Source: Acanthaster planci (taxonomy: Eukaryota; Echinodermata; Asteroidea; Valvatida; Acanthasteridae). From it: a stretch of DNA of 64,000 nt. Below are positions 33,060-44,529 of this stretch, piece by piece. A program made the position numbers and the translations under genes. The notes under the pieces were generated by a model that saw only the letters and a list, made by a program, of their open reading frames with translations, had not been told where the DNA came from and ran no database searches. Numbering within the stretch: position 1 is the first letter of the stretch; the number at the start of each line of letters is the position of its first letter. The stretch lies in assembly GCF_001949145.1 (NCBI RefSeq), contig NW_019091547.1:375945-439944 (forward strand). The letters are read 5' to 3'.

Positions 33060-34071
33060 TTCTTTTGCAGCGAGTGGGCGAATCTGAAGTTGTCAACATC
33101 ATATTTTAATGATTTCTACTGTGTGCTTTGTCGTCAGCACTGTTCTCCAGGTGGTTTTAAACGACAGAGGAGTTTTTTCAATGGGGATCCTTCTCAAGTT
33201 TCTGAAGAAACTGTTTCTGAAGTTGGAGTAGAAAACAACTCTTACTATCTGATAGTTCGAAAGAATCATCCACATACATTGGGTAATGTTATTAAGTGCA
33301 GACCTTTAATCCCCGAAAATTAATTTCACATTGTTGTCGTGCCAAAAGTTGTACAGAAATATCCATTCTGCTAAATTAATTTATAAGAAGCCCAGACCTA
33401 GTTTAAAGCAGTGTGACGCAAGTGAAATCCTTGATTGAATCAAAATGAAACAGTGTGGCGAATTTTTAACCAGTGTTAATTCTGATGTCCCTAAAACTGT
33501 CACGCTGCAAGGATGACCAGGCTGTTCCTTTGCCTATATCCTTTGTTCCCCACCCTGCCTTTCGCTGTTGTTTATATGTTTTCTTGTCATTCGGAAGGTT
33601 TCTGGTTTTCCGAAATCTACCTATTGGTGCCATGTTTAAGGGAGGAACCTCTTTGAAATCGCAGCACATGATTTAATTGAATGCAATTTGAATTTCACTC
33701 GGCTGGGTGTTGGTACACTGCGTTTCGATGATCCACAGTTTTCTTTGAGACCTCACGATGAACAATATCTTCTCAAGTATACTAATTATATTAACACAAC
33801 CATCATTAACCGATACTTGATTCTACGGGTGTGCTCTCTGACAGAGCGGGATCATTAGTTTAAGAGTGGTTGTACTTTGTGTAAGAGAGGAAAGCTTTTA
33901 TCTTTACTGACCAAGAAGAACCAGTACTGTATCTTTACCTTACCTGAGATCTTGGATCATAATGTGATTTCGAAAGTCAAAAATCCAACTAATCAAAGTT
34001 CCTGGAAATTGGTATTTCAAGCCCGCCATATATGGGAATGTCTCCTCAGAAACGTCTTACATATTTCATAA
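33060..34071 (+). pseudogene. Degenerate coding-like stretch, origin unknown
   Basis: Three open pieces on the plus strand read like protein rather than noise: 33060-33323, 33690-33860 and 33862-34071. Examples are NDFYCVLCRQHCSPGG, TRLGVGTLRFDDPQFSLRPH and CTLCKRGKLLSLLTKKNQYC. They are in different frames and separated by stops, and no splice signals join them cleanly. The last piece has a CxxC start. A decayed gene copy or the remains of a mobile-element protein is likely; I cannot name a family. The first piece could also be an exon of a live gene. Confidence 0.25.
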
Positions 34072-34099
34072 AGGTATCAATACTTTACAATATGTGTCA

Positions 34100-37000
34100 A
34101 TGATTTGGCACTAGTCATCCCAAATGATTTTTTTTCTTGAGAGAGAGAGCTCGTAAGTAATATTGAGTCATTGCGAGTAATCATCGTATGCCCTGATGTA
34201 ACGTCTGTAGATTCAGCACAAAGATGACGGGGTTTATGGAGGGAGAGATCTATAAATGCGAATGATGAAGCAACTGATGCGGCTTCATCTGCAGCATCTG
34301 CGCTCTTCAATTTCTGCCTACCTGCTATGAGTCAATGTTTCTCATCCTCTGACTGTAAATATTTCATCCCGTGTAGTTGCGCCGTGTTTATCAATACCGG
34401 TCAATGTACTGCCTGGCCCAGTAATTCAGCAGATCGGGTTCGTGAGAGCGAAGACGCGCATGACTGACGTGGGACGTTCCCCTCACTGTCAAGTTTACAT
34501 TTATTCGCCTACACTCGCCGTGATTGCTATTTGGAATTATTCAGATATTCATATTGAACTTTTCCCCCTCCGCGTTTGATTTTGATTTGGTTGCTTGTGT
34601 TTCCCTTTCCATCATTCGGTAATATTTGGCCGTCTCTTTCCCCCCAGTTTAATAAACAGTGGCCGGCCCCATTCTGAGCGTTCGACGGCCAAGCTGTAAC
34701 TTATTTGAGGAAGTAACACCTTATACCGCCTTACTGAACGCTTGTTCAAGGTTTAAACTTTAGCATTGCTGGTTTTGCATGTGGAATGCCAGTACTGTTC
34801 AACTGTAAGCACCAGCGTTGCTCCTGTGATTTCTTGTACAGTGTTCTTCCACGAGATTCGAACTCAACTACATTCAGATTTTCATATGTAACCTCCTCGT
34901 CGGTCAGTGATGGACACGGGAAAAAAGTGCCGGTTGGAAGCAAAAGATGCGCAAGAGCAATCGAAGTTGATCAAACAATTGAGATTAAATGTTTAAAAAA
35001 AAGACAAAATGCAAGTATCCAGTGGGATGAAAAGTGAATTTCGATATTTTTTAAATTATTGTGTAGTCTTGCTTAATGTATCCAGAAAGAGATAAAGACG
35101 GGGTTCACAGCCATGAACCCAATCTGAACTCCCGAGAGAGTCACAAACAACTTGAAGACGATGTAACAAATATCAAAACGGACAATAACGTAATTGACTC
35201 GTCCGAAAACTGCAACACAGCCTGCTCCTCGAATAAAAAGCAATTAAAGATAATTCAAAACCTATTATGACATTCGTTAAAACAGCAACACGACCCCGGC
35301 AATTGACAATGTGTCCGCCCACTTACACTATCTGGGCACGCCGCATAACTCAACGTGCACTTTTTAGCGACGGCAGCTAATGTGTTTCTCCGCGCTGTTG
35401 TGTAATAAAAAGAAAATTTCAATCAACTTGTTTTCAGATAATCATCTTTTCATCCACCCCTTTTTCTAGGAGTGTATGAGTACGTCTTTATAAGTACTTT
35501 ACGTTAACGGGGCAGCTTTCGTCAATATAAATACCCGCACTGGTCCAGTGTTGTACGCACGGGCTAATGCAACCCTCACAGAAAAGACCGGTAGATTCGT
35601 CTCGTATTACGGCAGCCAGGTTTGACAAATGTCAAATGCGCCGCAAGTTTTCTCCAGCAATTAAACTCACTTGGAAGAAAATCTGTCTCTTGTCTCTTTT
35701 CACTAGCTCATTCTTAAGAAACTCTGTCGATTTTTTGTGAGTGAAAAGCTTTAACTTGGCAGCTCATCAAATAAGCTAGATCATTCTTCCCTTTTTTGGT
35801 GGAGATCATTCTGAGCGCGCACACCCCCACATTCCACTTGAGAATTTGCAGAGTAAACTCATTTTCTGCGTGTAGTCCGTCTCCAGAGGGTGTGCTGCAC
35901 CATTACTTTCAGGATCGATGCTGTTTACCAGTCCTTTATTTATTGCGTGCCCTTCTGTGGCGAAACTTAGGCTAAAAACAGAAAAAAAAGCAATTTTCTA
36001 AGATCTCTGGTTTCCATTTGTCCAGGAAAAGCAGACAAATTACGTCACCCATGGGAGGAACCTCCCACGCTATGACAGGCACCTTTCATCTGTAGCCCAC
36101 CTTACGCTCCTGAAAGAGCATTCAGATTATAGACATCGTGCACCCAACACCTGTGCACTTTCCAAGCAAGAAGGAAAGATTAAAATGCGAACGATCCGTT
36201 GCAGGTAGGTCAACTTTTCGAAAGACAACACTCCCTAAAATATCAAAACATCGTGTAAATTCGGCTTTTTCGGCTCTTGTCTTCTTTCCCTTCGCCTGCG
36301 TCAGTCTCTCGTCCCCAGAGCTGAGTCGCGATCCATTTCGTGGACATCCCAGTTGTTTTTCAAGCATTAGTTTTCTTTGCTATCGCGCAGATTGCGCTGT
36401 TTGCTCGTCCAATGCCAGTGATGTTGGGAGTGTAATTAAGTTTACGGCCGTCATTTCGAGTCCCGAGAGTCCAACTTTTTTACACCAGAGTTATTCGACT
36501 ATAGAGTAGGAGTTTATTTGTCTAGAAAATCTCAGTATGTGAATTTTCACGGGAGTGTTTGCCAATCGAATCACGTGGAGCGATGTTTGCTCATCCTGCT
36601 GCGTTGAAATTTCTGATCAAGATAAGTCGGGATCATGCTTAACAGACGCGGAACACCGCGATTGTGCGGGCGGCTGGTAACTGGGATGGGTTGAAATTTT
36701 GATAAAAATATAGTGTTCATGTTTGTTTTCCCTTTGGATGCCGAGGCTTAAGAATTGAATAGGTGACCCAAAGTTTCGGTTTGCTTGGACCTTCTACCAA
36801 CATTTTGAGAAGCTTCGCTTTGATCACAGACGCAGACAGCAACAGGTGTTAGTTTAAAGTGACGCAGTCGTTGGTGCCTCTCGTGTAAGCCGAAGCGTAC
36901 ACAGAGTACTGGCCCTAAGCATGGACACGCACGCACGTATGCCGGCCTCCAGTCGAGACGTCATAGTACTGTGCGTCCGGTCCATCTCGCGCTGAGCTTG

Positions 37001-37150
37001 TTATCCGAATCGAAGGAGATCGATTGGTGAGACACGCCGGGGGTTTCCGCTCAAACACAGAGACCCATAACTGCTGAGATTTTAATTCTCCGTGTCGTAT
37101 TAAAAAAAGAATGCGCTCATCTCCTGCGCGCCGTCTCTGCGCTAAATTGG
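34100..37150. other. No secure gene; small unassigned frames
   Basis: Frames at 34786-35037 and 35076-35270 (plus) are hydrophilic and could be exon pieces, but lie in different frames. The minus frame 36122-36367 starts with a real ATG and is basic, but has no recognised domain. A TATA motif lies at about 35526. Confidence 0.3.
35524..35565 (+). promoter_or_regulatory. Candidate TATA core promoter
   Basis: TATAAATACCCG near 35526 is a strong TATA box with GC-rich downstream flank. A plausible initiator (CCAGTG) lies about 25-30 bp downstream, and the first downstream ATG is near 35566. No coding exon can be confirmed. Confidence 0.3.
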
Positions 37151-37160
37151 CTCGGGCCAG

Positions 37161-37383
37161 TGACGTCAAATAAGAAAGGAACCAATGGGAGTTGTTGTCC
37201 CTCGGGAGTTAATCGTGACGTCATGCGCTCGCCAAACAATCTCGCTGTCTGCAGGTATGGAATAACCGGTGGCCCACTGCATTAAGTCAAAACAATTACA
37301 CGTCAGGTATTGACCTCTAACAGAAGACATCTCTTATTATCGGTGACTTGGCTCCTCCCCGGAGCAACGGAGAGGGGCGGGGC
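37161..37383. promoter_or_regulatory. Promoter-like cluster: two full CREs, CCAAT box, GC box, splice donor
   Basis: Perfect palindromic CREs TGACGTCA lie at 37161-37168 and 37216-37223, with CCAAT at 37182-37186 between them. An Sp1-type GGGGCGGGGC lies at 37374-37383, and a donor-like GCAG|GTATGG at 37254/37255 could end an untranslated first exon on the plus strand. Two exact CREs within 63 bp are unlikely by chance. Direction is unresolved because CREs and CCAAT act in both orientations; neither flank has a recognised coding exon. Confidence 0.45.
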
Positions 37384-38429
37384 ATGTCACAGCTGAAAGT
37401 GATGTATGTAGCTACCATTCTCTAATAAGAAACAAGGAGACTTAAGAAGGGAAACAAAGTTTGAGACTTTATGGGCTCGACAATTATTCAAGGAGAATGC
37501 TATCTTTGCTCGTGAAATTTGCACCCCTCGAAAATTATGGTGTCCTAGGGCAACCTGAAATACATTGTAGTTTTGAGATCACCAGTCGATTAATCGAGAC
37601 TTCGAACTTCACCCAAAGTTTTTTTGAAAATGGGAAAGAGAGGCGAAAAGAATGTGATCTTGAAAGCAGGTATCCAAAACACATCCAAAGCCTGTAATCA
37701 CAGTGAGCATTATCATTAAAAGCAGTCATTTTCATTTTTATATAGAGCATTGCCCATTGTCGCAAAGGTGTGACATTGGATACTGGAGTGAAAAGTCCTT
37801 ACGACTATAATGCCAAACCATGCCAAGATCTTTGCACAATTTGCACTTAATACACTGCGTTATGTTTTTACTTACAAAAGAAAAATCTACTGAATTTCCC
37901 TCCTCGCTTTTTTGTTATAATGCGTAACTTCATCCGTCATGCACTGGGAAACGATTAAGCAGCACTCCAAACACGAGTACTTTCCGGGGACATGTCATCG
38001 TCTTCAAAAATAGACGGCTATTGGCCCACGGGAGGGTCGAATCCCGCAGCAGGTAAACGGAACTTTACATTCCTGGAACGAGCCACTTGTACGGCGGACA
38101 CTCTGATGGGTATCCAGGGGGCGGGCTTGGATGGATGCCGGGGGGTGAAGTCTTTTCGGCGCAAATTCGTAGTTTGACTTATTCATGACATGCAGATAGA
38201 GGACTTGAAACCACTAGGAGAGATAGCTGAGCTCGGGAACACGAGACGGCGTTTGTTATCCATGTTACCTTTGCACAAATCAATAAGCAAATTACAGGGA
38301 AAACAAAAGTGCACGATTTCGATAAAGAGCCTGAACGTGAAAATGAATAAATCTAATACTAGGTGTTCCCTTTCTTTTATGTCAGGCTTTCCAGGAATCT
38401 GTGAGAGGAAGGAGAAAGTTTACAAGCCT

Positions 38430-38510
38430 TCCCACCTCTCAGGTGGGACTTGTACCAACGATCTCCTATACGTGATTGCATTATTATCATTGTGGCAATG
38501 AAACCAAGGA
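38430..38510 (-). mobile_element. Second tRNA-like unit next to the 38.7 kb SINE
   Basis: On the minus strand the string GAGATCGTTGGTACAAGTCC resembles a decayed tRNA 3' half with a B box. It lies about 200 bp behind the better-preserved SINE head, in the same orientation, suggesting a dimeric or nested SINE. Confidence 0.3.
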
Positions 38511-38599
38511 TTCCTCAGAAATACCTCAAGGTACGGTAGCCCCAAAGCCTGCAGAAGCCTGTAGAGAGGAGACAAAAGTGGAAAAAGTAACTTTAGGGG

Positions 38600-38757
38600 G
38601 AAGGAAAACCTAGAAGAATGCTCTGAATCCCACAGTTCGGTAGAGAACCGACAACCCCAATCCACATATCGGCTTGCGTGGGATTCGATCCCACAGGTGA
38701 GAGCTAGAGCAAGAAAGAAACACCAGGCCAACTATGCCAACCTGTCCCACAAAGAAA
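38600..38757 (-). mobile_element. tRNA-derived SINE
   Basis: The minus strand carries an excellent A box TGGCATAGTTGG (38728-38739) and, about 40 bp on, a B box GGATCGAATCC (38681-38691) with a good GTGGGATCGAATCCCAC T-arm. After the tRNA-like head a tRNA-unrelated body continues to about 38600. The anticodon arm does not fold, so it is not a tRNA gene. Confidence 0.6.
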
Positions 38758-38759
38758 AC

Positions 38760-41700
38760 CAACCAACCAACCACGCTGCAAATGTGCAAAATGACAAACC
38801 AAGAAAACTAAGAAGCAGATGGCATGCAGAACAGATAAGAGATCCCAATCCATAGGGAGGCGATAATTGCGAAAAAGTACCCACGTGGGGTAGGAGAAGG
38901 CCAGTCGCGAAATCTGACATACATGTACATTACTTCAAATTTCTCAATCTTGTGACTAGTATAACCATGGTATAACACATTAAATAATACGCACACGTCA
39001 GTCTGTGCGAACTGTAAACGAACAAGCAACAACTTGTGATTAGTAACAGACACTGGAATACATATATATTAGTATTTATGATTGTTAAAATGGTAGATGT
39101 AAGTTAGGTTGAATGGAGGGTAAATTTTGATACAAGTATAAAATTACTTGTCATATTCACACTGGTACGCACAAATTGGCCCATACCTAAAACAAGCATT
39201 CGATTGCTGTCTATATAGGCTAATCAGTCTTTTCAGACGTCGGGGCTGGTCACTTGGGAATTCATTGTTGCGAACAGTAAGTGGAACCTGGGGTATTGGC
39301 CATCAGATCAAGGGGCATAGAGTGCAGACGGATCCCTTAAAAGAATCGTCTTCAGCCCCAGAGCCTGGGCTCCAGGAGATCCAGGGTCCAGGAAAGTGTG
39401 GAGAGACAGGGAAGCTGGGGGGGGGCAAAAAGTTGGCATAGAGAACACAGTATACTCCTTGATAATCTGGCTATCTTTGGTTTATGATTTAATGAAAGGG
39501 AAGGGGGCCACACCCAGAGGATATTCCTTTCCCTTCGTATGTCGTTCACTGAAAAGTACTAGGTGTAAAATCAACACTAGGTTTACTATTTATATCGATA
39601 CACTCGCCCAAAACGGGTACCACGCAGTGTTTCTTTGGACTGTTATTACGTGTGTTTTCTTTGTGTCGTGCAACAAAGAAAAGGTACCGTTCTATGCAGT
39701 TAGACTTGAATGTTGATGCAGGACAAGTCACTTCATGGATCTTTTAGGCCTATGTTGTTTACAATAAATGCTGACTGCTGTTCTGTGTCTAGCGTATTTT
39801 TGTATTTTTCTTTTCGCTTTGCTTTATACAAATGCTGTTCATACAGGCTTACCAGCCGTTGGTTGGCAAAGTCTGTGTCTGTTGAGAGCCTTTCTGATCA
39901 TGGAAGAGGGTGAGCCACTATCATGGTTGGAGAATTCAAGGGCAAAACTAGCCACAATGTTGGCGCGACGGCACTGCATTTACATCTCTTGTAGGAGGCA
40001 GAGATGAGTTCTAGGATTGGCCGATGACTATAACGACCTAATCGGTTTTCCCTGCTGCACAACGTGTGTTTACAAGCGTGCTCGACTTTTTGGCATCTTT
40101 TCTTCAGTTTTTAAAACACGGGCCTCATGAACCCCAGAGTGCATATTGCGCTTTCTGTCCATCTCGAATCTGGACTTCTCCTGGCATTCATTTACATTTG
40201 AGAACTCGCTTCCTTCGTCGTGATATGCGTGATTCGTAATCTGCGAATTCAGCTCTCATTCCACTGTTATCCCTTTCTTATTCCCCGGAACCCCCCCCCC
40301 CTTTGTTAAAATGTTGGAAATGGGCCTGCACAGCACCTTGGTCTAAAAATAAGAAAAAACCTGCGGGGTCGATCGCGTTTGAAAACGCATTCTTTGTTTT
40401 AAATCGTACCAAGATCAGGAACATAGGGCTGTACGCCCGACTGCGAGATTACGTCAGAGTAGCTCCGCGATTACGTCACCGCGTAAAGTGGCCATGTCTC
40501 AGTTCATTTACAGATAAGTGAATTAGAGGTGGCGCGATCTTTTTGCGTCCTTTTCTTTTTCTGATGGTCAAAGGTTCTCCAGTCGGCGGGAGGACACAAA
40601 GACCCAGGTGTACGTGCCTAAAAATAGCGTGCGCGGCTCCGACGTCACTTTTTGGTTCGCATCGTTAATGGGTCTATGTAGACGGTGACTTACAGACGCG
40701 AGGCGTTCTCTTTTTTCGGCGTTTCGTGCGGTTGAAGGCATTCCACACTCACCAGGCATCGGCGTTGGCACTGTTGCTATGGTGCATGCCGTGCTTCATG
40801 GGAACGAGGCAGCACTAAGGACGTTACGGAAACTAAGCCCTTTCTGGCATGGATAAGGCAATGTCCCCATTTTTCTCCTGATATGAAAACACCACGCGAA
40901 AGCTGGGACACCACGGGAGGCAACTTTTTTAACGTACACAATCATGTACTACAAAGCCCGACGAATCGAAGGTACCACAGATTTCTCTACCAAGAAATAA
41001 AACGCAGCCCTATGATAAAAGATTAAGTTCTGTAAATTAAAACCCTTTGTGTGATCATTGTTTCGTTTATACTTACGTTTCGGTTTCATTTCCTTGAACA
41101 ACAAAGAATGATATATCACAGAATTTCCCAAAGTCGTGCGCGAATCATCGTAATGTTTTCCTCTCTAGATTCTATAAGTATTGCCTATCACATGAAAATA
41201 CACGAATCACACTGGGGCCATAAAACCCAACATTGCAGTTGACTTGGAAGTCATAACAAACCGGGCTTTATTTTTCTCTCAAGTTCCCGCTCCCGCCGTC
41301 TCTCGATTGTCTCGTTAAAATTCCGGTATCATACCAAAGAGTGATTGCGATAATTCACTCCAAGAACCTGAACCACTCGCCTATTTATCCGCTCATCCCG
41401 CAGCCGCGGCTATGGAAAATTTCGTAAACTTTTTTCCACTTCTCCTTGCGCGCTTTTTGGCATACCTGTCTGTCGGCTGTCGTAAATTTTCACCAGCACT
41501 TTACGGCGTAATGAATGTAAAATGAGAGCAGACGTGGGGTCTACCTCGAAAAATGTGAAACATTTTTTTCTCGGGACCGCCGACAAGTTTGTGAAAGTTT
41601 GTTTTCGGAGGACTCAATTGTGCCTAATGCTTATTTGAGGAAAACATGAACGTGATCTGCGGGTGCCATCCAATCATTCGAACTTTATCATGTGACCCAA

Positions 41701-44290
41701 GGTCACCTGTCCAATTACATGGTAAATGAGGTCGCCTTTCTGGTCTGGTCTAAGGACTCGGCAAAATTAACAAGCCGCAACCTATCACCGTGACAGCGAA
41801 ATGGTCTTTTTTTCTTTAGCAGATTGCCATACTAGTTTGAAGTTTTGTTATTCTGAAAAAGGTTCAATGTTATCACAGTTCATTGCGTCCCGAAACTCAC
41901 AAACATCAAACTGCAACGCCGATATAACCTTTACTGGGAGTTAGCAGAAGTGCAATGTGTGGGCGTGTGATAAATGAGTAAATCAGATTACAGTGAGAGG
42001 AAAAATAGGTCGATCTTAGCCCCTTTTTGTAGTCTTTTTGCTTTTTATTAATCAAAATTTTCGTTCGGTTGACCTCTTAGATCGGCATAACTCCAGAAGT
42101 TAATATGCCCTACGCTACCGCTTCCAGGGCTCGGTTTGTTGGTGTTGCGGTCGCAGTGGCCTCACCCAATATCGCTGAGAGCTAACCCTGACTTTTATAA
42201 GGGCGAACGGCCAACTGAAGACTGGGCAATAGAATTCCGGGTGTTTGTTTATCGATCTCTCACAGATCACACAGCGCGACGAATGAAAAGTTGGGCACGT
42301 CGTTCCGGGGCGATAAAAGGAGGGGACAGAGGCCGGGTGTTTGCGGCGCGGCGAGCCCGCGGGGAAACACCTACACGCTCGGACCCTTGTCCATGATGGT
42401 TGGACGGGGCCCCTGGTCCTCCATTGACACGAGTGCAGCTTCCGTTCTTGCCGCGTGCAAGAACTCCCGGAAACGTAACCATAACATTTTCAGAGAGGTT
42501 TAAATATGAGGCTTTGATCTTTTGAGTGGGGCGTGGGAGGGGGTCGGAGACGATTCCCACCTGCTGTTTTTTCTCTTCATAGTTTATCCACTGATCTTTA
42601 CTCGAGAAAAACAGCCTACACTGCCATTGCATCAAGGCCAGAACCGATGAGCGGCTGGGCAATTTTCCCATGCCTCTGGTGTAACTTAACAGAGTCGGAA
42701 GTTTCCCAAACGATGGCCAAAATAACGCCTGTGCGTTTTGCTGCAGATGTTTACGGATAATGTCACAAACAAGGCCGCAAAACGAAGAAGTGTTGTTCAA
42801 TTGCACTCGCCATTTCTCAAACACCGGCCCGCCTGCACGGTCAACGTTGACATGCCACACATAAAACAATTTATTCCAAGAAAACACGTTCCGTCAGGGT
42901 TTCAGTTGGCCCAGTTCCAGACAAGTTGAAGAACAATTACAAACCTGACAAACAGCAAGAAATAAGACGGCAGAGTGTGTGCTCGCATGAATTTGCATGC
43001 CAAAGAATGATCTCTCCGATATATTAATAATGTAAAATCTTTTTATTTTGTGGTCTCATCTAGGGGTTTTTGAAGTCTGGAAGTCTGAAACTGAAGATAA
43101 ACAGTTTACAAAGCGTAATAAATCTTTCAAAATTGCCACAAAAAGTCAAAAGGTTCTTACCTATGTTTCTAGACCAAGGCAATCGACTGAGTGCTGTTCA
43201 TACACGTCCTTGCACAAATTCAAACTTCTCCTTACAAATCCGACTGGAATCCCTCATTTCGATCCACTTCACTGTAAAATGCATCCTTTGCACGCTACAA
43301 GAACCACTCGTCCCCAATCAATCAGTCGTGTAACACGGCTTGCCCTTAAAAATATCTAGCGGGATCGATTCGTGTGGGATATAAACGAGAGAGACCTAAC
43401 CCACAATAGGCAGCCTGGTTACCGCGCCAACTTGCCAAAGTAACGCCAACAAAACGCCTCGGAACACGGGGATAAACGGCGACGCGTGCCAGCTACCAGC
43501 CACGGGAGCCCATGCGCCTACGGACGATGAGGTGGAGGCTATAATACCCGGAGGATAATCCCCGCTGGTATTTTTGTAAGCTCTTCCTGTAGCTAATCCT
43601 TGCCTAAGAATGAGAAATGCAAACGCTCACATAGGTCGTGTCAATTAAGAGCCATTATAACGGAGTCCCTACTTTTTTGCGGTTTGGGCAAGTAAATGTC
43701 ATCCCATGAAGAACTAAAATTACTACCAAAACACCCAAAGGTTACAGCAAAGTATGGAAGAGGAAAGGATGGTGCAAAAGCCCAAAGGTCCTAATTAAGC
43801 CAAAACCCCATTTTTAACCAACATGGCACAGGCACTTCTTACATGTATACAGCTTTTGCTGAAATGGCGCCCTCTCGGGAGTCAGTTTGACTAATACTTG
43901 CTTCCTACTGCTAACCGTCATCAGCCGCCTACTACTCGAGTATTGTTAGTAAAAAGTTGATGAACTTGTCGTATAATTACGTCCTATAGTTCCATGTCAA
44001 CCCTGTTTTATTTCTTGGCTTCGTAGCGATAAATAAACAATCCATACAAAAGAGATACTACATGCAGACCATGTATATCATACATTTGACCTTTACGTTC
44101 TTAAAAAAGAAATCCGCTACTGTTTTTTTATGAGTGGAACATGCAGCAGACGACGATGAATCATGCCAACAGAATACATAACAACAAAACTTTCACCAGT
44201 GACTAATCGTTACGCATAGAGAAGATGGTAAAAACACAGCCCTTGATCCTTTGCGTCGAATCGTGTGACTTATCTTCTGGTGTGATTCCG
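38760..44290. other. No secure gene
   Basis: Several frames exceed 60 codons, the longest being 206 codons on the minus strand (42267-42887), but none resembles a known protein. A GC-rich, CpG-rich patch at about 42280-42430 lies under that frame and could be a promoter island. Confidence 0.3.
40618..40655 (+). promoter_or_regulatory. MEF2-type site paired with an inverted CRE block
   Basis: CTAAAAATAG at 40618-40627 is followed after 13 bp by GACGTCACTTTTTGG (40641-40655), the exact reverse complement of the 15-bp block at 29857-29871. Confidence 0.4.
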
Positions 44291-44291
44291 T

Positions 44292-44323
44292 AGACCTGGA
44301 GGAGATTTTTCTCCTCCAGGTCT
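44292..44323. repeat. Perfect 13-bp stem hairpin
   Basis: AGACCTGGAGGAG (44292-44304), loop ATTTTT, CTCCTCCAGGTCT (44311-44323). Perfect pairing. It could be the core of a palindromic MITE; the flanks pair only weakly (GATTCCG against CGGAAAC). Confidence 0.7.
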
Positions 44324-44409
44324 TTGTTGATTGCGGAAACAAGGTCTGCATGGAGTCATGTTGGAAAGAGTGAAATGTTAGAAGTTGACCATTTAAAGAC
44401 ATGTTCACT

Positions 44410-44520
44410 TTCCAATCGGATCCGAATCCGACTTCGAATAGGATGAGATTGAACGGTGTTCAATCGGATTCGCATCGGATCCAGATTGAAACTGGATGTG
44501 GAAAAGTCGAATCGAATTAA
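44410..44520. repeat. Cluster of degenerate GGATTCG/CGGATCC words
   Basis: Words such as AATCGGATCCGAATCCG, CGGATTCGCATCGGATCC and GTCGAATCG are crowded into about 110 bp. A second cluster with the same vocabulary (ATCGGATTC, CCGAATCGCATCGGACTCGG) lies at about 45040-45115, in partly inverted orientation. The two may be ends of one decayed element. Confidence 0.4.
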
Positions 44521-44529
44521 TCATCTCTC

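Noticed and set aside
42267-42887. 206-codon open frame on the minus strand, the longest unassigned frame not touching the gap
   Set aside because: No recognisable domain. Part of it runs through a CpG-rich patch poor in stop codons, another frame there reads equally well, and no splice or promoter context supports it.
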